Positions 20,165-29,898 of a stretch of 64,000 nt of DNA are shown here, one piece after another. The DNA is taken from assembly GCF_950295315.1 (NCBI RefSeq), contig NC_080168.1:74317519-74381518 (forward strand), given 5' to 3'. Each line of letters starts with the position of its first letter. Positions within the stretch are counted from its first letter, which is position 1. Under the pieces are notes generated by a model. That model was not told the origin of the DNA, did not search any database, and was given only the letters and a program-made list of their open reading frames with translations. Origin of the DNA: Erinaceus europaeus. Taxonomy: Eukaryota > Chordata > Mammalia > Eulipotyphla > Erinaceidae. Both the position numbers and the translations under genes were made by a program.

Positions 20165-20634
20165 TGTTGGGTAGTTGCCACCTCCCCCTGGCTTCTGTTT
20201 AACCATATGCCTATATAGGGATTTACTGATCCAAAGCTTTGGTTTATTTACATAAATCACTTTTACATAAAGCACTCCAGGGCATTGGTGGTTCAGTGAT
20301 AGGATTCTCGCCTGCTCCACCCCCTCCTTGTCACACCCTGATCCCTTCTTTGTCACACCCTGATTTTCACCAGTCATTTTTCTCTCCACCCTCTCTATAT
20401 CACATCCTGTTTCCACCCTACTTGGAGAGTATAAAAACAGCTGCTCTTCTGATTAAAGACACTTGGAAATTGCTTTCTGGCTCCGAGAGTTCCAGAGTGT
20501 ATCCCCTGTGGAAGTTGGTGCAGCACGAGTTCCTGATCCCTCTCCCACACAGCAGCCTAGATCAGCTCCAGTTGAGTTCTCTCCAACCCAGAGAGCACTA
20601 GCTCGGGAAGAAGTACCCTCAGGCTATCCCGGCA
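20165..20634 (+). repeat. 3' LTR of the provirus
   Basis: 470 bp, TGTTGGG...GGCA, same length as the 5' LTR. By eye there are five substitutions and no indel. Followed at 20635-20640 by the target duplication ACTATC. Confidence 0.95.
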
Positions 20635-20850
20635 ACTATCCATTGTCTTTTTGAACCCTAAGACAGCAGGAACCTCACATCTCCACTATAGAACCTCTAC
20701 TTCCCCCAGTCCTGGAACCTTAGGATAGGGCCCACTTTCCTGCATGCCTCTCCCAATCCATATCAAATAATATTGCATCAGCCAATCACAACCTAATCAA
20801 CGCAACGATTGCTACCTCAACATGCTTCAGCTCAGACTGTGTCCAGAGAC
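20635..20850 (+). mobile_element. Family A, middle part
   Basis: Continues the host sequence after the provirus and matches 34757-34970 (CCCTAAGACAGCAGGAACCTC, TTTCCCCCAGTCCTGGAACC). It is then interrupted by the Jockey-type element. Confidence 0.88.
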
Positions 20851-22167
20851 TTACACTGAAAATGGATTCCAGAAGAATTTAAAGACCGGTGCTGTCTTTG
20901 TTGATCTCACAGCAGCCTATGACACGGTCTGGCACCGTGGTCTCCTAGTCAAGATCTCAAGATGCCTGCCTCCATGGGTGGCCAAAACAGAAGATTCCGG
21001 GTGCATCTGGGTGACAAGTCTAGCAGATAGAGACTTGTCTCAAGTGGCCTCCCCCAGGGCTCTGTTCTGGCTCCTACGCTATTTAATATTTACATCAATG
21101 ACCTTCCAGAAACTTCTTCAAGGAAGTTCATCTACCCCGATGACATCTGCTGTGCAACTCAGGCATCCAAGTTTGACATCCTCGAGGAAATACTCACGAA
21201 AGACATGTCTCTGATATCTGATTACTGTAAAAAACGGCGACTAATCCCTAGCACTGCAAAAACGGTATCATCTGTTTTCCATCTACACCATGCCTCGGCC
21301 TCGAGTGAGCTTAATGTGCAGCTTGACGATACGAGAATCCGACATGAAGCCCACCCAGCCAGTCTATCTTGGCGTTACTCTCGATCGCACCCTGTCATTT
21401 CACGAACATCTCATAAAAACTGCAGCAAAGGTGGGTGCGAGGAATAACATCATTGCAAGACTGGCCAGCTCCTCATGGGGCGCGAGCGCTTCCACACTAC
21501 GATCATCATCTCTGGCATTATGCTATTCCACTGCAGAATACTGTGCCCCAGTATGGTTCCGTAGCCCCCATGTCCACTTGGTCGATTCCAAATTATATTC
21601 CTCCATGAGGATAATTTCTGGAACCATCCGTTCCACCCCGGTTCCATGGCTGCCAGTTCTTAGCAACATCGCCCCGCCAGATATTCTTTGGGATGCAGCA
21701 TCATCTAAGTTCATTTCCCACATCTATGCTCGACTGGACCTGCCAATATACGCGGATATCTTCGCCCATCCTGTCCAAAGCTTGACGTCTTGTCATCCAA
21801 TCTGGTCCCCTACGCCTACAATGAACTTCTCTGTTCCAGACTCTTGGAAATAGAGTTGGCAGTCAGCTGAGGTAAATAACAAACACCTCATCACAGACCC
21901 CTGCAAGCGTCAACCCGGCTTTGACCTAGCACGTTATGATTGGGCCCTCCTCAATCGCTATCGAACAGGCCATGGCCGGTGCGCCGCTATGTTCCATCAC
22001 TGGGGAGCCAGAGACAACCCGAACTGCCCCTGCGGCTACAGACAGACTATGACCCACATAGTCAATGACTGCCACCTCTCCATATTCAAAAGAGGTCTCG
22101 AAACTTTACATCAGGCTCAACCTGATGCTGTTGACTGGCTACGGAAGAAGGGCTAACGCTAGAAGAA
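20851..22167 (+). mobile_element. Jockey-type non-LTR retrotransposon, 5'-truncated (copy 1)
   Basis: A 1.3-kb insertion in family A: the left flank ...GTCCAGAGAC and right flank GGTGTGGAAT are nearly contiguous in the uninterrupted copy at 34965. It encodes the middle and C-terminal parts of a reverse transcriptase and ends CGCTAGAAGAA. No clear target duplication is seen; a few host bases seem to be missing. Related 3' ends occur at 45381 and 47646. The protein resembles Jockey/BS/X-element-type reverse transcriptases rather than L1, L2, CR1 or RTE. Confidence 0.85.
20860..22162 (+). pseudogene. Jockey-like reverse transcriptase fragment, degenerate
   Basis: RT motifs in order: AVFVDLTAAYDTVWHRGLL (near 20890, palm motif A), GLPQGSVLAPTLFNIY (near 21050, frame-shifted from the previous), and a catalytic box near 21140 reading YPDD where YADD is expected. 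Then come KTVSSVFHLHHASAS (near 21260), YLGVTLDRTLSFHEHL (near 21365), ALCYSTAEYCAPVW (near 21520) and ISGTIRSTPVPWLPVL (near 21620). After a TAG at 21851-21853 it continues with FDLARYDWALLNRYRTGHG and a Cys-rich CPCGYRQTM...HIVNDCHL segment, ending at TAG (22160-22162). Several frame changes and stops make it a pseudogene. Confidence 0.83.
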
Positions 22168-22855
22168 GGTGTGGAATGACAACCCTTCAGCTTCATTACT
22201 CGGGTGAGACCTTTCCTTTCATAGCATTCTCTAATTCCATCCCAGGTGGTTCACTTTCTAACAAAGTCCCAAAACCTAGATATACACCAGGTTCTGTGAG
22301 AGAGAGCATATGTTCACACGTATCCATAAACAAGTGCAAAATATATACCTGAAAGCAGAAGTACACTAGAGTTTGCAGTGAGTACCCCCCCCCAACACTT
22401 CCTCTCCACTATTCCAAGCTTTGGGTCCATGATTGCTCAACAATTTGTTTGGCTTTGTATGTTAACTCTCTTTTCAGCCACCAGGTTCCAGATGCCATCA
22501 GGATGCCAGCCATGCTTCCCTGGACTGAAGACCCCACCAATGTGTCCTGGAGCTCCGTTTCCCCAGAGACCCACCCTACTAGGAAAAGAGAGAGGCACAC
22601 TAGGAGTATGGACCGACCAGTCAACGTCCATGTTCAGCGGGGAAGCAATTACAGAAGCCAGACCTTCCATCTTCTGCAACCCACAATGACCCTGGGTCCA
22701 TGCTCCCAGAGGGATAGAGAATGGGAAAACTATCAGGGGAGGGGATGGGATACGGAGATTGGGTGGTGGGAATTGTGTGGAGTTGTACCCCTCCTACCTT
22801 ATGGTTTTGTTAATTTATCCTTTCTTAAATAAAAAAATAAATTAAAAAAAAAAAG
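22168..22855 (+). mobile_element. Family A, 3' part with poly(A) tail
   Basis: Matches 34975-35190, then jumps to the part equivalent to 35965-36430, so about 0.8 kb is deleted at the C-run near 22386. It ends GTTGTACCCCTCCTACC...CTTTCTTAAAT plus poly(A). Open frames at 22378-22832 are not conserved across copies. Confidence 0.87.
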
Positions 22856-23061
22856 AAAGAGATGAGAGAAAGAGAATCATAGCATCACTCTGGCACTTAA
22901 TTATTAACTTTATATTCACTAAAAAGAAATAAATAATGTTGTCTATTAAACAGGGAGATTCAGAAATAGCTACTAATACTGGTCTACATGACAGCTAACA
23001 GTAGGAAAAAGAAGGTATATCATATTTCAAACTGATGCCAAATATTAGTCTGTTACTTTTT
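22856..23061. other. Unassigned
   Basis: Short AT-rich stretch between family A and a SINE; no feature recognised. Confidence 0.4.
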
Positions 23062-23260
23062 AAAAAATATTTTCTTTATTTATGTATTTATTATTGGATA
23101 GTGACAAGAGAGAAATTGAGAGAAGTGGGGGAAAATAGAGAGGGAGAGACAGAGATACCTGTAGCCCTGCTTTACTACTTATGAGACCAGGGGCTTAAAC
23201 CTGGGTCCTTGTGTGCTATAGTGCGTGCTCTCAGCCAGATGCACCACTGCTTGGCCCCAA
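23062..23260 (-). mobile_element. SINE type 2
   Basis: Antisense copy with GGGGCTTAAACCTGGGTCCTTG and a CCAGATGCACCACTGCTTGGCCCC head. Confidence 0.85.
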
Positions 23261-23494
23261 GTCTATTATTTCAATTATGTGTGTCAGTGTTCATAAATAA
23301 AAATAGTGGAGTACTACTATAAGAGCAAAAGTAAATGGTTTATGACTAACAGAAGGCAAAAGTTTTAGTGTGAAGTACATATATATGTCTTTAAATCAAT
23401 TAGGAAAAGGCATCCCAATATAAAAGTGACCAGCAGTAGAAACCTGTACTTCACAGAGAAAAGAAAATAACAATAAAAAGGCCATCAACAACAA

Positions 23495-23705
23495 CTTGGA
23501 ACTTAACTTGTACTTACTCATGTGTCAAGTCCTATTGTAACCATATTACATATATCATCTTCATGTCAGCCCTTTAAGGTGTTACAGTCTCTGAATGATG
23601 TAATTTGCTCAAAATTATAGAGTCAACAAATTTCAAATTGAGGATAAGACCCTGGGTGTCTGGCAGCAGGTTCCACCTTGCAGCCACTATACTTGATTGC
23701 GTCTC
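23495..23705 (+). mobile_element. MIR
   Basis: Follows the MIR core as I remember it: TACATATATCATCTTCATGTCAGCCCT, then an AATTTGCTCAAAATTATAGAGTC region like the MIR AACTTGCCCAAGGTCACACAGC, then a CCCTGGGTGTCTGGCAGC-like end. This is an ancient mammalian SINE. Confidence 0.72.
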
Positions 23706-23714
23706 ATGAGGACT

Positions 23715-24000
23715 ATCTATGTGAAAAGTACAGTCTCACTAATAATTGGAGATATGAAAATTAAAACAAGATGGCATTTCACACCTGCAAGAATGGCAAA
23801 ATAATAAGCACCATGTTATATGCTAGGAAGGGTGCCTAATGAAATTGGCCCTCTTATAAATTGCTAATGGGAGGGCAAACTAGTGTTACCACTTCAGAGA
23901 CCAATTTGACAATACTCAATAGAGTTGAATGTGTGCACAATATCTGGGCACTTACTCTAGAGAAACTCTTGCATAGTCACTTATTCAGCCTAAGACCATT
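23715..24000 (+). mobile_element. Fossil L1 ORF2 fragment
   Basis: AAAACAAGATGGCATTTCACACCTGCAAGAATGGCA parallels AGATACCACTTCACTCCTGTGAGAATGTCA in the young L1, followed by a diverged GGGAGGGCAAACTAGTGTTACC segment. Heavily decayed. Confidence 0.68.
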
Positions 24001-24200
24001 TGTAAAAGCCCTAGAGATTGAGAGGGAAGATAGAGAAAGAGAAGGGGATAAAGAATAGAAAGGAAAGGAGGATGGAAGGGAAGAAGGGAGTGAACTAGAA
24101 CTATGAGAGAGAAAGAAATTAAAAAAAGAAAGAAAGGGAGGAAGGAAAGAAGGAAGGAAAAAAGAAAGAAAAAGACCAAAGGGAGGAAAAACCTTAAAAG
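24001..24200. repeat. Purine-rich (GA/GGAA) low-complexity tract
   Basis: Irregular GAAA, GGAA and AAAG units. Open frames on either strand here are low-complexity artefacts. Confidence 0.85.
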
Positions 24201-24228
24201 ACCTGAAACTGTGATAAAAATAACTAAA

Positions 24229-24495
24229 GGGAGTTGGGCGGTAGTGCAGCGAGTTAAGCTCAGGTGGCGCAAAGCACAAGGGTCAGTGCGAGGATTCCGG
24301 TTGGAGCCCCTGGCTCCCCACCTGTAGGGGAGTCACTTCACAAGCGGTGAAGCAGGTCTGCAGGTGTCTATCTTTCTCTCTCTCACTCTCTGTCTTTCTC
24401 TCCTCTTTCCATTTCTCTCTGTCCTATCCAACAACGACTACAACAATAAAACAAGGGGCAACAAAAGGGAATAAGTAAATAAATAAATACTTTTT
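24229..24495 (+). mobile_element. SINE type 1
   Basis: Complete copy. AAAATAACTAAA flanks it on both sides (near 24218 and 24498), giving the target duplication. Confidence 0.93.
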
Positions 24496-24924
24496 TAAAA
24501 ATAACTAAAATACAAAATAGCATTCTGGACTCAATAATTGTGGAAAATTACAAAAATGTGCATGACATCTGAGAACTGCTCTAATACATCAGACTTCAAA
24601 GCTATTATGAACTAATCTGATACGGTTTAACTTTGTACCACAGGTGGACATCAAGAGCCCCATAAAACATGCAGTTCACATATGTGCACCCAAAAAATTA
24701 CCAAATATTCCCTTCACTCACCAAATGAATTACAGTTGTTTCATTACTAATTAAAGCTCTGTATTCACTCTAGTCTCATCTCTTATCCATAAGGCTTATT
24801 GAGTTGCCCCAAAATAGAACCAACTCCACATTCAGAAAGCAACCAATCCATAGCAATTCCCTGCTGCTTCTTAGACGTTTCTCTAAATGATCAGCCAAAG
24901 CCTAAATCCTAATAAGTTCTTTCT
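24496..24924. other. Unassigned; possibly LTR-derived
   Basis: No clear repeat. CAACCAATCCATAGCAA near 24840 and AATAAACTCAACC after the inserted LTR (25450) could be parts of an older LTR split by the insertion at 24931. This is speculative. Confidence 0.3.
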
Positions 24925-24930
24925 AACAAC

Positions 24931-25398
24931 TGTCCGGTTGCACGTGGGGGAGAGAGAAGAAACCGGAGCAGAAAGGTAACATAAATCTTTATTCACGTGG
25001 ATGCCTCAGAGTTGGGTGAGAGGACAGTGGTTTAGGCCATGTGGAGCTAGCAAAATGGCTGCCTCCTGCTATGCACAGCAGCCCTTCTCTGGGTCAAGTC
25101 GAGGAGGAGAGAAGGGGAGCAAGAGAGAGAAAGGCGGAAGCAGGAGGGCTTTTATGGGAGAAATTCTGGAAGTGGCAAGTCGGGATGGGATTGGCTAGGA
25201 AAGGGGGTGGAGAGAACAAGGCACTCTGGGAAGGCAGAAAGCTTCCATAGCAATTGTTGCTAGGGTTTCAGCTCTCGCGGGAATGGGTGATACCCTGAGG
25301 GGGCAACGTGACGGATATCTATAAATAAAACTTGCATGGAAATATAATGTTTTGTGGGCCCTGCCAATGTTCTACCGCATCTGCACAATATCCCAACA
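24931..25398 (-). repeat. Solo LTR, class II ERV lineage
   Basis: On the minus strand it starts TGTTGGGATATT and ends CA; 468 bp. The imperfect 6-bp target duplication is AACAAC (24925-24930) and AACAAT (25399-25404). Its U3 aligns with the solo LTR at 4876-5311 (TGGAAGTGGCAAGTC, GGAAAGGGGGTGGAGA, AGAAAGCTTCCATAGCAA). Minus-strand AATAAA is near 24985 and a CATAAAAG box near 25153. Confidence 0.8.
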
Positions 25399-25404
25399 AA
25401 CAAT

Positions 25405-25535
25405 CTCTCTGAGATGCCAGTGTTTCCTTTGCTGTGTGTTCTCTTTTGCTACTAAGAGTAATAAACTCAACCTGTTTTACTGCAATTATGTCCCTAATGG
25501 TTTTCTGCTGAACGGCATTAAAAACCGTTACAACG
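25405..25535 (+). other. Possible R/U5 remnant of an older LTR
   Basis: TAATAAACTCAACCTG followed by an inverted repeat AACGGCATTAAAAACCGTT looks like an LTR 3' portion with a polyadenylation signal. No second copy in the window supports this. Confidence 0.3.
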
Positions 25536-25665
25536 CTTCTCTCCATTTCTCTCTGTCCTATTCAACAACAATGACATCAATAATAACAACAATAATAACT
25601 ACAACAATAAAACAAAAAGGGCAACAAAACAGAATAAATAAATAAATATTTTTAAAATATCATAA
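25536..25665 (+). mobile_element. SINE type 1, 3' half
   Basis: Begins in the CT-rich region (CTCCATTTCTCTCTGTCC) and runs through the CAA/AAT tail; the tRNA-like head is missing. Confidence 0.87.
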
Positions 25666-25744
25666 AAAAAAACTGTCACAAAACCAGACAAGTGGGTATT
25701 GCTAGGGAGAGATGAAGGGAGAACAGATTAGAATAAAGGAGGGG

Positions 25745-26886
25745 TGTTACCGGTCATCTCTATCAGGAACAAGAAAACAGACCCCTTTGTAGGCCCCCAT
25801 AGGACCTTGCCCTCAATTTGGATCAACAACAACGGTAGAGAATGTTCCATCCTCCAAAGGGAGGATAAACAACATACTTTATGCTACACCTGAGGAAGAT
25901 AGGTCCTGATATTGGGGCAGCTTGGAACATTCCTACTTAATACCACAGAATGCAAGGTCAGATCTACAGTGATGAAGAGGTCACACAGGCTCCTAAGCTA
26001 ATTATGGGCCCCAGATCAGATCAAATCCATGGGGTTTACAGTCAACAATATTTATACCCCTTTCCCATATTAGAGAGCTACTCTCTTCCCTGATCCAGCT
26101 TTCTGTTCCTTTTCCAGCCATGACATCATCTCCCCAGACAATAAATTGGATCCACTGGCATATCAGATTTCAGGCTCAGGGGCAAAGAGAAAAAGGAGGA
26201 GGAAGAGGAGAAGAAGAAGAAGAAGAAGAAGAAGAAGAAGAAGAAGAAGAAGAAGAAGAAGAAGAAGAAGAAGGAGAAGGAGAAGGAGAAGGAGAAGGAG
26301 AAGGAGAAGGAGAAGGAGAAGAAGAAAGGAGAAGGAGGAGGAGAAGGAGAAAACTAATATATACACAGACCCTTTGGAATTTAACTAAAATATGCCTACT
26401 AGCTGTCTATAAAATGGAGGACACCCCCCAACTCTTAATCTGCCCTATTCCAGCCTTTAGGTCCATGACTGTCAACAATTTGTTTGGCTTTGTATCTTAA
26501 CTCTCTTATCAACCACCAGGTTCCAGATGCTAGCATGATACTGACCAGACTTTGCTGGACAGACAACCCCACCAATATGTCCTGGAGCTCTGCTTCCCCA
26601 GAGCCCTTCCCCACTAGGGAAAAAGAGAGACAGGCTGGGAGTATGGATCGACCTGTCAACGCCTATGTTCAGCAGGGAAGCAATTACAGAAGCCAGACCT
26701 TCTACCTTCTGCATCCCACAATGACCTTGGGTCCATACTCCCAGAGGATTAAGGAGTAGGAAAGCTATCAGGGGAGGGGATAGGATAAGTATATCTGGTG
26801 CTGTGAATTGTGTGGAGGTGTACCCCTCTTATCCTATTGTTTTGTCAATGTTTCCTTTTTATAAATAAAAAATTTAAAAAAAAAAA
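25745..26886 (+). mobile_element. Family A retrotransposon, 5'-truncated
   Basis: Aligns with 35455-36430. The 15-bp target duplication AGAATAAAGGAGGGG is at 25730-25744 and 26887-26901. It ends CCCCTCTTATCCTATTG...TTTTTATAAAT plus poly(A). The duplication length and poly(A) point to L1-type target-primed insertion. It holds no conserved reading frame. Confidence 0.9.
26190..26352. repeat. (GAA)n / (GGAGAA)n microsatellite in family A
   Basis: GAAGAA units shift to GGAGAA units. The copy at 35880 has only a short A-rich tract here, so the array grew after insertion. It produces long Glu- or Arg-rich and antisense Leu-rich frames that are not genes. Confidence 0.95.
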
Positions 26887-27042
26887 AGAATAAAGGAGGG
26901 GGAATGGTTTAGAGTGAAAGGGCAACACTTCAGGTGTCTCTGTGATATATCTTTTCACAAAATGAACCCCATGTAGACAGCATCTTAGGAATATGACTAT
27001 AAAAGTTTTATATACTTTTCTGTGAGTTTAAATTTCTTGCTG

Positions 27043-27253
27043 GGGCTGAGTGGTGGCGCACCTGGTTGAGTGTACATGTTACAATGTGCAAGGACCTAGG
27101 TTTGAGCCTCTGGTCCCCACCTGCAGGGGGAAAGCTTTGCAAGTGGTAAAGCAGTGTTGCAGATGTCTCTCTGTCTCTCTCCCTCTCTATTACCTCCTTC
27201 CCTCTCAGTTTCTGGCTATCTTTATAAATAAATAAATAAAGATTTAAAAAATA
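27043..27253 (+). mobile_element. SINE type 2
   Basis: GAGTGGTGGCGCACCTGGTTG head, CTGCAGGGGGAAAGC, then an AATAAATAAATAAAGATTT tail. Confidence 0.92.
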
Positions 27254-27825
27254 ATGAATTGCCTGTCAAAGAAAAGGAAAAAGCACCTCCACCATGGTGC
27301 TGTTTGCTGGGAGAAAGCTTGACAGATACTACTCTCAGTTCCACAGAACAATAGCTTCTAAAGTGCCGGTAGGAAGGCCTGTGTGGACCTGGCTCAGGAG
27401 AATAATTTGTGGTGCTTCTTAGAATTACTGGACTCAAGACCTGGAATTTCTAATTCAGTATGCCTGGGATAGGACTGGGAACTGGTGTTTCTTAAAAGCA
27501 CTCCTGGTGATCTTGAGAACTAGTACTGTAGTGGTGCAGATGGATATTTAATATGCATAATTATCATAGGTCTACATGACTCTCATTGAATGATATGAAT
27601 AATTCATATCACATAATACTTTTGAAAACAAAAATATATTTGCAACCCATTGCAGAAGTACTATCTAACAGTAAATTCTTGTATCTTGTAAGAGTTTCAT
27701 AAGCCACTGTCAGGAGATTTATGCAAGCAAAAATTTGGTTACATTATATGTGAATTCATATGAGCAAAATAAGTATTTTATTAGTCTCCACTTTGTGCTT
27801 AAAAATAAGACTTCCTAACCACTTC
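27254..27825. other. Unassigned AT-rich stretch
   Basis: No recognised repeat or coding signal. Inverted repeat GAATGATATGAATAATTCATATCA near 27587-27612 is a chance-level palindrome in AT-rich DNA. Confidence 0.4.
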
Positions 27826-28315
27826 TTACATGAAGACCTTTAGTTCCATCTTCTCTATTCCTACCTTTAGGTTCCTTATTATTAATTTGTCCTGCTTTAT
27901 ATTTTACTACTTTTCAGCCACCAAGTTGCTGATGGTGAATCTGAGTTCCCTGATTCTGACCATGATTCTGACTTCCCTGGGCAGACAACCTCACCAATGT
28001 TTCCTGGAACCCCACCTCCCCAGAGCCCCACCCCACTAGGGAAAGATAGAAACAGACTGAGGGTATGGATCAACCTGTCCATGTTCAGCAGAGAAGCAAT
28101 TACAGAAGCTAGACCTCCCAACTTCTGCATCCCATAAATAATTTTTGTCCATATTCCCAGAGAGGGATAAAGAATACGGAAGCTTCCAATGGAGGTGACA
28201 GGATACAGAACTCTGGTGATGGAAATTGTATGGAATTGTACCCCTCTTATCCTACAAACTTGCCAATCATTATTAAATAACTAATAAAAATAAATAAAGA
28301 AATAAATAAGAAATA
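27826..28315 (+). mobile_element. Family A, older diverged copy
   Basis: Shares TTTTCAGCCACCAAGTTGC, CCTCACCAATGTTTCCTGGAA, CAGAGAAGCAATTACAGAAGC and the GTACCCCTCTTATCC terminus with other copies, with many substitutions. Confidence 0.82.
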
Positions 28316-28401
28316 ACAGGTTACAGGACTATGTAAACATGTGTTATTTTGCCTAAGTCAGTTTCATATAAGTGAGTATGAACAAAAAAAGCACTCAGGG
28401 C

Positions 28402-28508
28402 TGGGGTAGATAGTGTAATGGTTTTGCAAAAAGACTCTTATACCTGAGGCTCCATAGTCCCAGGCTCAATACCCTTAGCATCATAAGCCAGAGCTGAGCA
28501 GGGTATAA
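28402..28508 (+). mobile_element. SINE type 3
   Basis: GTGTAATGGTTTTGCAAAAAGAC head, CCCAGGCTCAATACCC and AAGCCAGAGCTGAGCAG end. Confidence 0.85.
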
Positions 28509-28606
28509 AAAAAACAGGCACTCAGACACCTATAAAAACTCACAGAGCCAACTTAAATGGTAAAGTGACAGAAAATGTACTGGGATGGTCATAAAATTTT
28601 ATTTTA

Positions 28607-28968
28607 GGGTGGTCGGGCGGTGGCGCAGTGGGTTGAGCGCATGTGGCACAAAGCGCAGGGACCAGTATAAGGATCCCGGTTCAAGCCCCTGGCTCCCCAC
28701 CTGCAGGGGAGTCGCTTCACAGGTGGTGAAGCAGGTCTGCAGGTGTCTTTTCTTTCTCTCCCTCTCTCTGTCTTCCCCTCCTCTCTCCATTTCTCTCTGT
28801 CCTATCCAACAACGAACAACATCAACAATGGCAATGATAATAACCACAACGAGGCTACAACAACAAGGGCAACAAAAAGGGGGAAAAGATGGCCCCCAGA
28901 AGCGGTGGATTCATGGTGCAGGCACCAAGCCCAGTAATAACCATGGAGGAAAAAAAAAATATTTTAAA
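28607..28968 (+). mobile_element. SINE type 1 with extra 3' module
   Basis: Well-preserved head (GGCGGTGGCGCAGTGGGTTG). After GGGCAACAAAAAGGGG it continues into AGAAGCGGTGGATTCATGG...GCACCAAGCCCAG before the poly(A). Confidence 0.92.
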
Positions 28969-29179
28969 GATAACAATTGCAAGAAGTATGAAACAAAACA
29001 AGGATGTGAAGCAGTAATACTGAGAGGGCTAAATTCTGTATCTTAAATATAATACAACTATACCACATATTTTAAATGACTCTCCTCATTTAATTGGTCA
29101 TTAGTACTTTAACTTGTTTAAAGAGTTGTTTATTTTGTTAGTGGGAAGGGAGGGAAACCAGAACACCAATCGGCTCTGA

Positions 29180-29301
29180 TAGAATTGGTTTCAGACAGGC
29201 TGGGGTTATGGGTTGACCTGCCAATGCCCATGTCCAGCAGAGAAGCAATTATAGAAGCCAGAATGCCCACCTTTTGCACCCCATAAAGAATTATGGTCCA
29301 G
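29180..29301 (+). mobile_element. Family A fragment, left of an L1 insertion
   Basis: GACCTGCCAATGCCCATGTCC and CAGCAGAGAAGCAATTATAGAAGCC match family A. It is broken at AAAGAATTATGGTCCAG by an L1 and a SINE and continues at 30104-30690. Confidence 0.8.
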
Positions 29302-29881
29302 CTACCCTATGACCCTGCAATTCCTCTCCTGGGGATATATCCTAAGGAACCCAACACATCCATCCAAAAAGATCTGTGTACACATATGTTCTTGGCAGCA
29401 CAATTTGTAATAGCCAAAACCTGGAAGCAACCCAGGTGTCCAACAACAGATGAGTGGCTGAGCAAGTTGTGGTATATATACACAATGGAATACTACTCAG
29501 CTGTAAAAAAATGGTGACTTCACCGTTTTCATCTGATCTTGGATGGACCTTGAAAAAATCATGTTGAGTGAAATAAGTCAGAAACAGAAGGATGAATATG
29601 GGATGATCTCACTCTCAGCCCAAAGTTGAAAAACAAGATTAGAAAAGAAAACACAAGTAGAACCTGAAATGGAATTGGCGTATTGCACCCAAGTAAAAGA
29701 CTCTGGGGTGGGTGGGTGGGTTGGTAGAATACAGGTCCATGAAGGATGATGAATGACATAGTGGGGGTTGTATTGTTAAATGGGAATCTGGGGAATGTTA
29801 TGCATGTACAAACTATTGTATTTACTGTTGAATGTAAAACATTAATTCCCCAATAAAGAAATAAATTATAAAAAAAAAAAA
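29302..29881 (+). mobile_element. L1 3' end, 5'-truncated
   Basis: 580 bp of ORF2 end and 3' UTR, very close to the full-length L1 at 62216-62798. The 17-bp target duplication AAAGAATTATGGTCCAG is at 29285-29301 and 29882-29898. High similarity suggests a recent insertion. Confidence 0.95.
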
Positions 29882-29898
29882 AAAGAATTATGGTCCAG

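Larger units (their letters stand above)
12894..20634 (+). mobile_element. Env-less class II (betaretrovirus-like) endogenous provirus
   Basis: A 7.74-kb provirus with two 470-bp LTRs, a Lys3-like primer-binding site, gag, pro and pol in three different frames, a polypurine tract and a 6-bp target duplication. Gag and pro are open. The RT part of pol has frame changes and stops, while the RNase H-integrase part is one long frame. No env reading frame exists between pol (ends 18280) and the polypurine tract (20148); that stretch is about 1.87 kb of AT-rich DNA full of inverted repeats. The LTRs differ at five positions by my count (about 1.1%), suggesting a recent insertion. Layout resembles intracellular-type ERV2 groups such as rodent IAP, but I cannot name the family. 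Confidence 0.95.

Noticed and set aside
20851..22167. Contamination or misassembly as the source of the Jockey-type sequence
   Set aside because: Three separate copies sit in different host repeats, one with an exact 12-bp duplication, so they are integrated.
22378..22832. Overlapping 71-127 codon frames at the end of family A (also at 26.4-26.8 and 36.0-36.5 kb)
   Set aside because: Different copies open different frames and share no conserved stop-free phase along their length, so coding is not supported.
26120..26500. Glu-, Arg- and Leu-rich open frames of 67-126 codons
   Set aside because: Direct translations of the GAA/GGAGAA microsatellite on both strands; no sequence outside the repeat is conserved as protein.
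28607..28690. Possible tRNA genes at SINE heads
   Set aside because: A- and B-box-like motifs are present, but there is no proper acceptor stem or complete cloverleaf, and each head runs into a SINE body.
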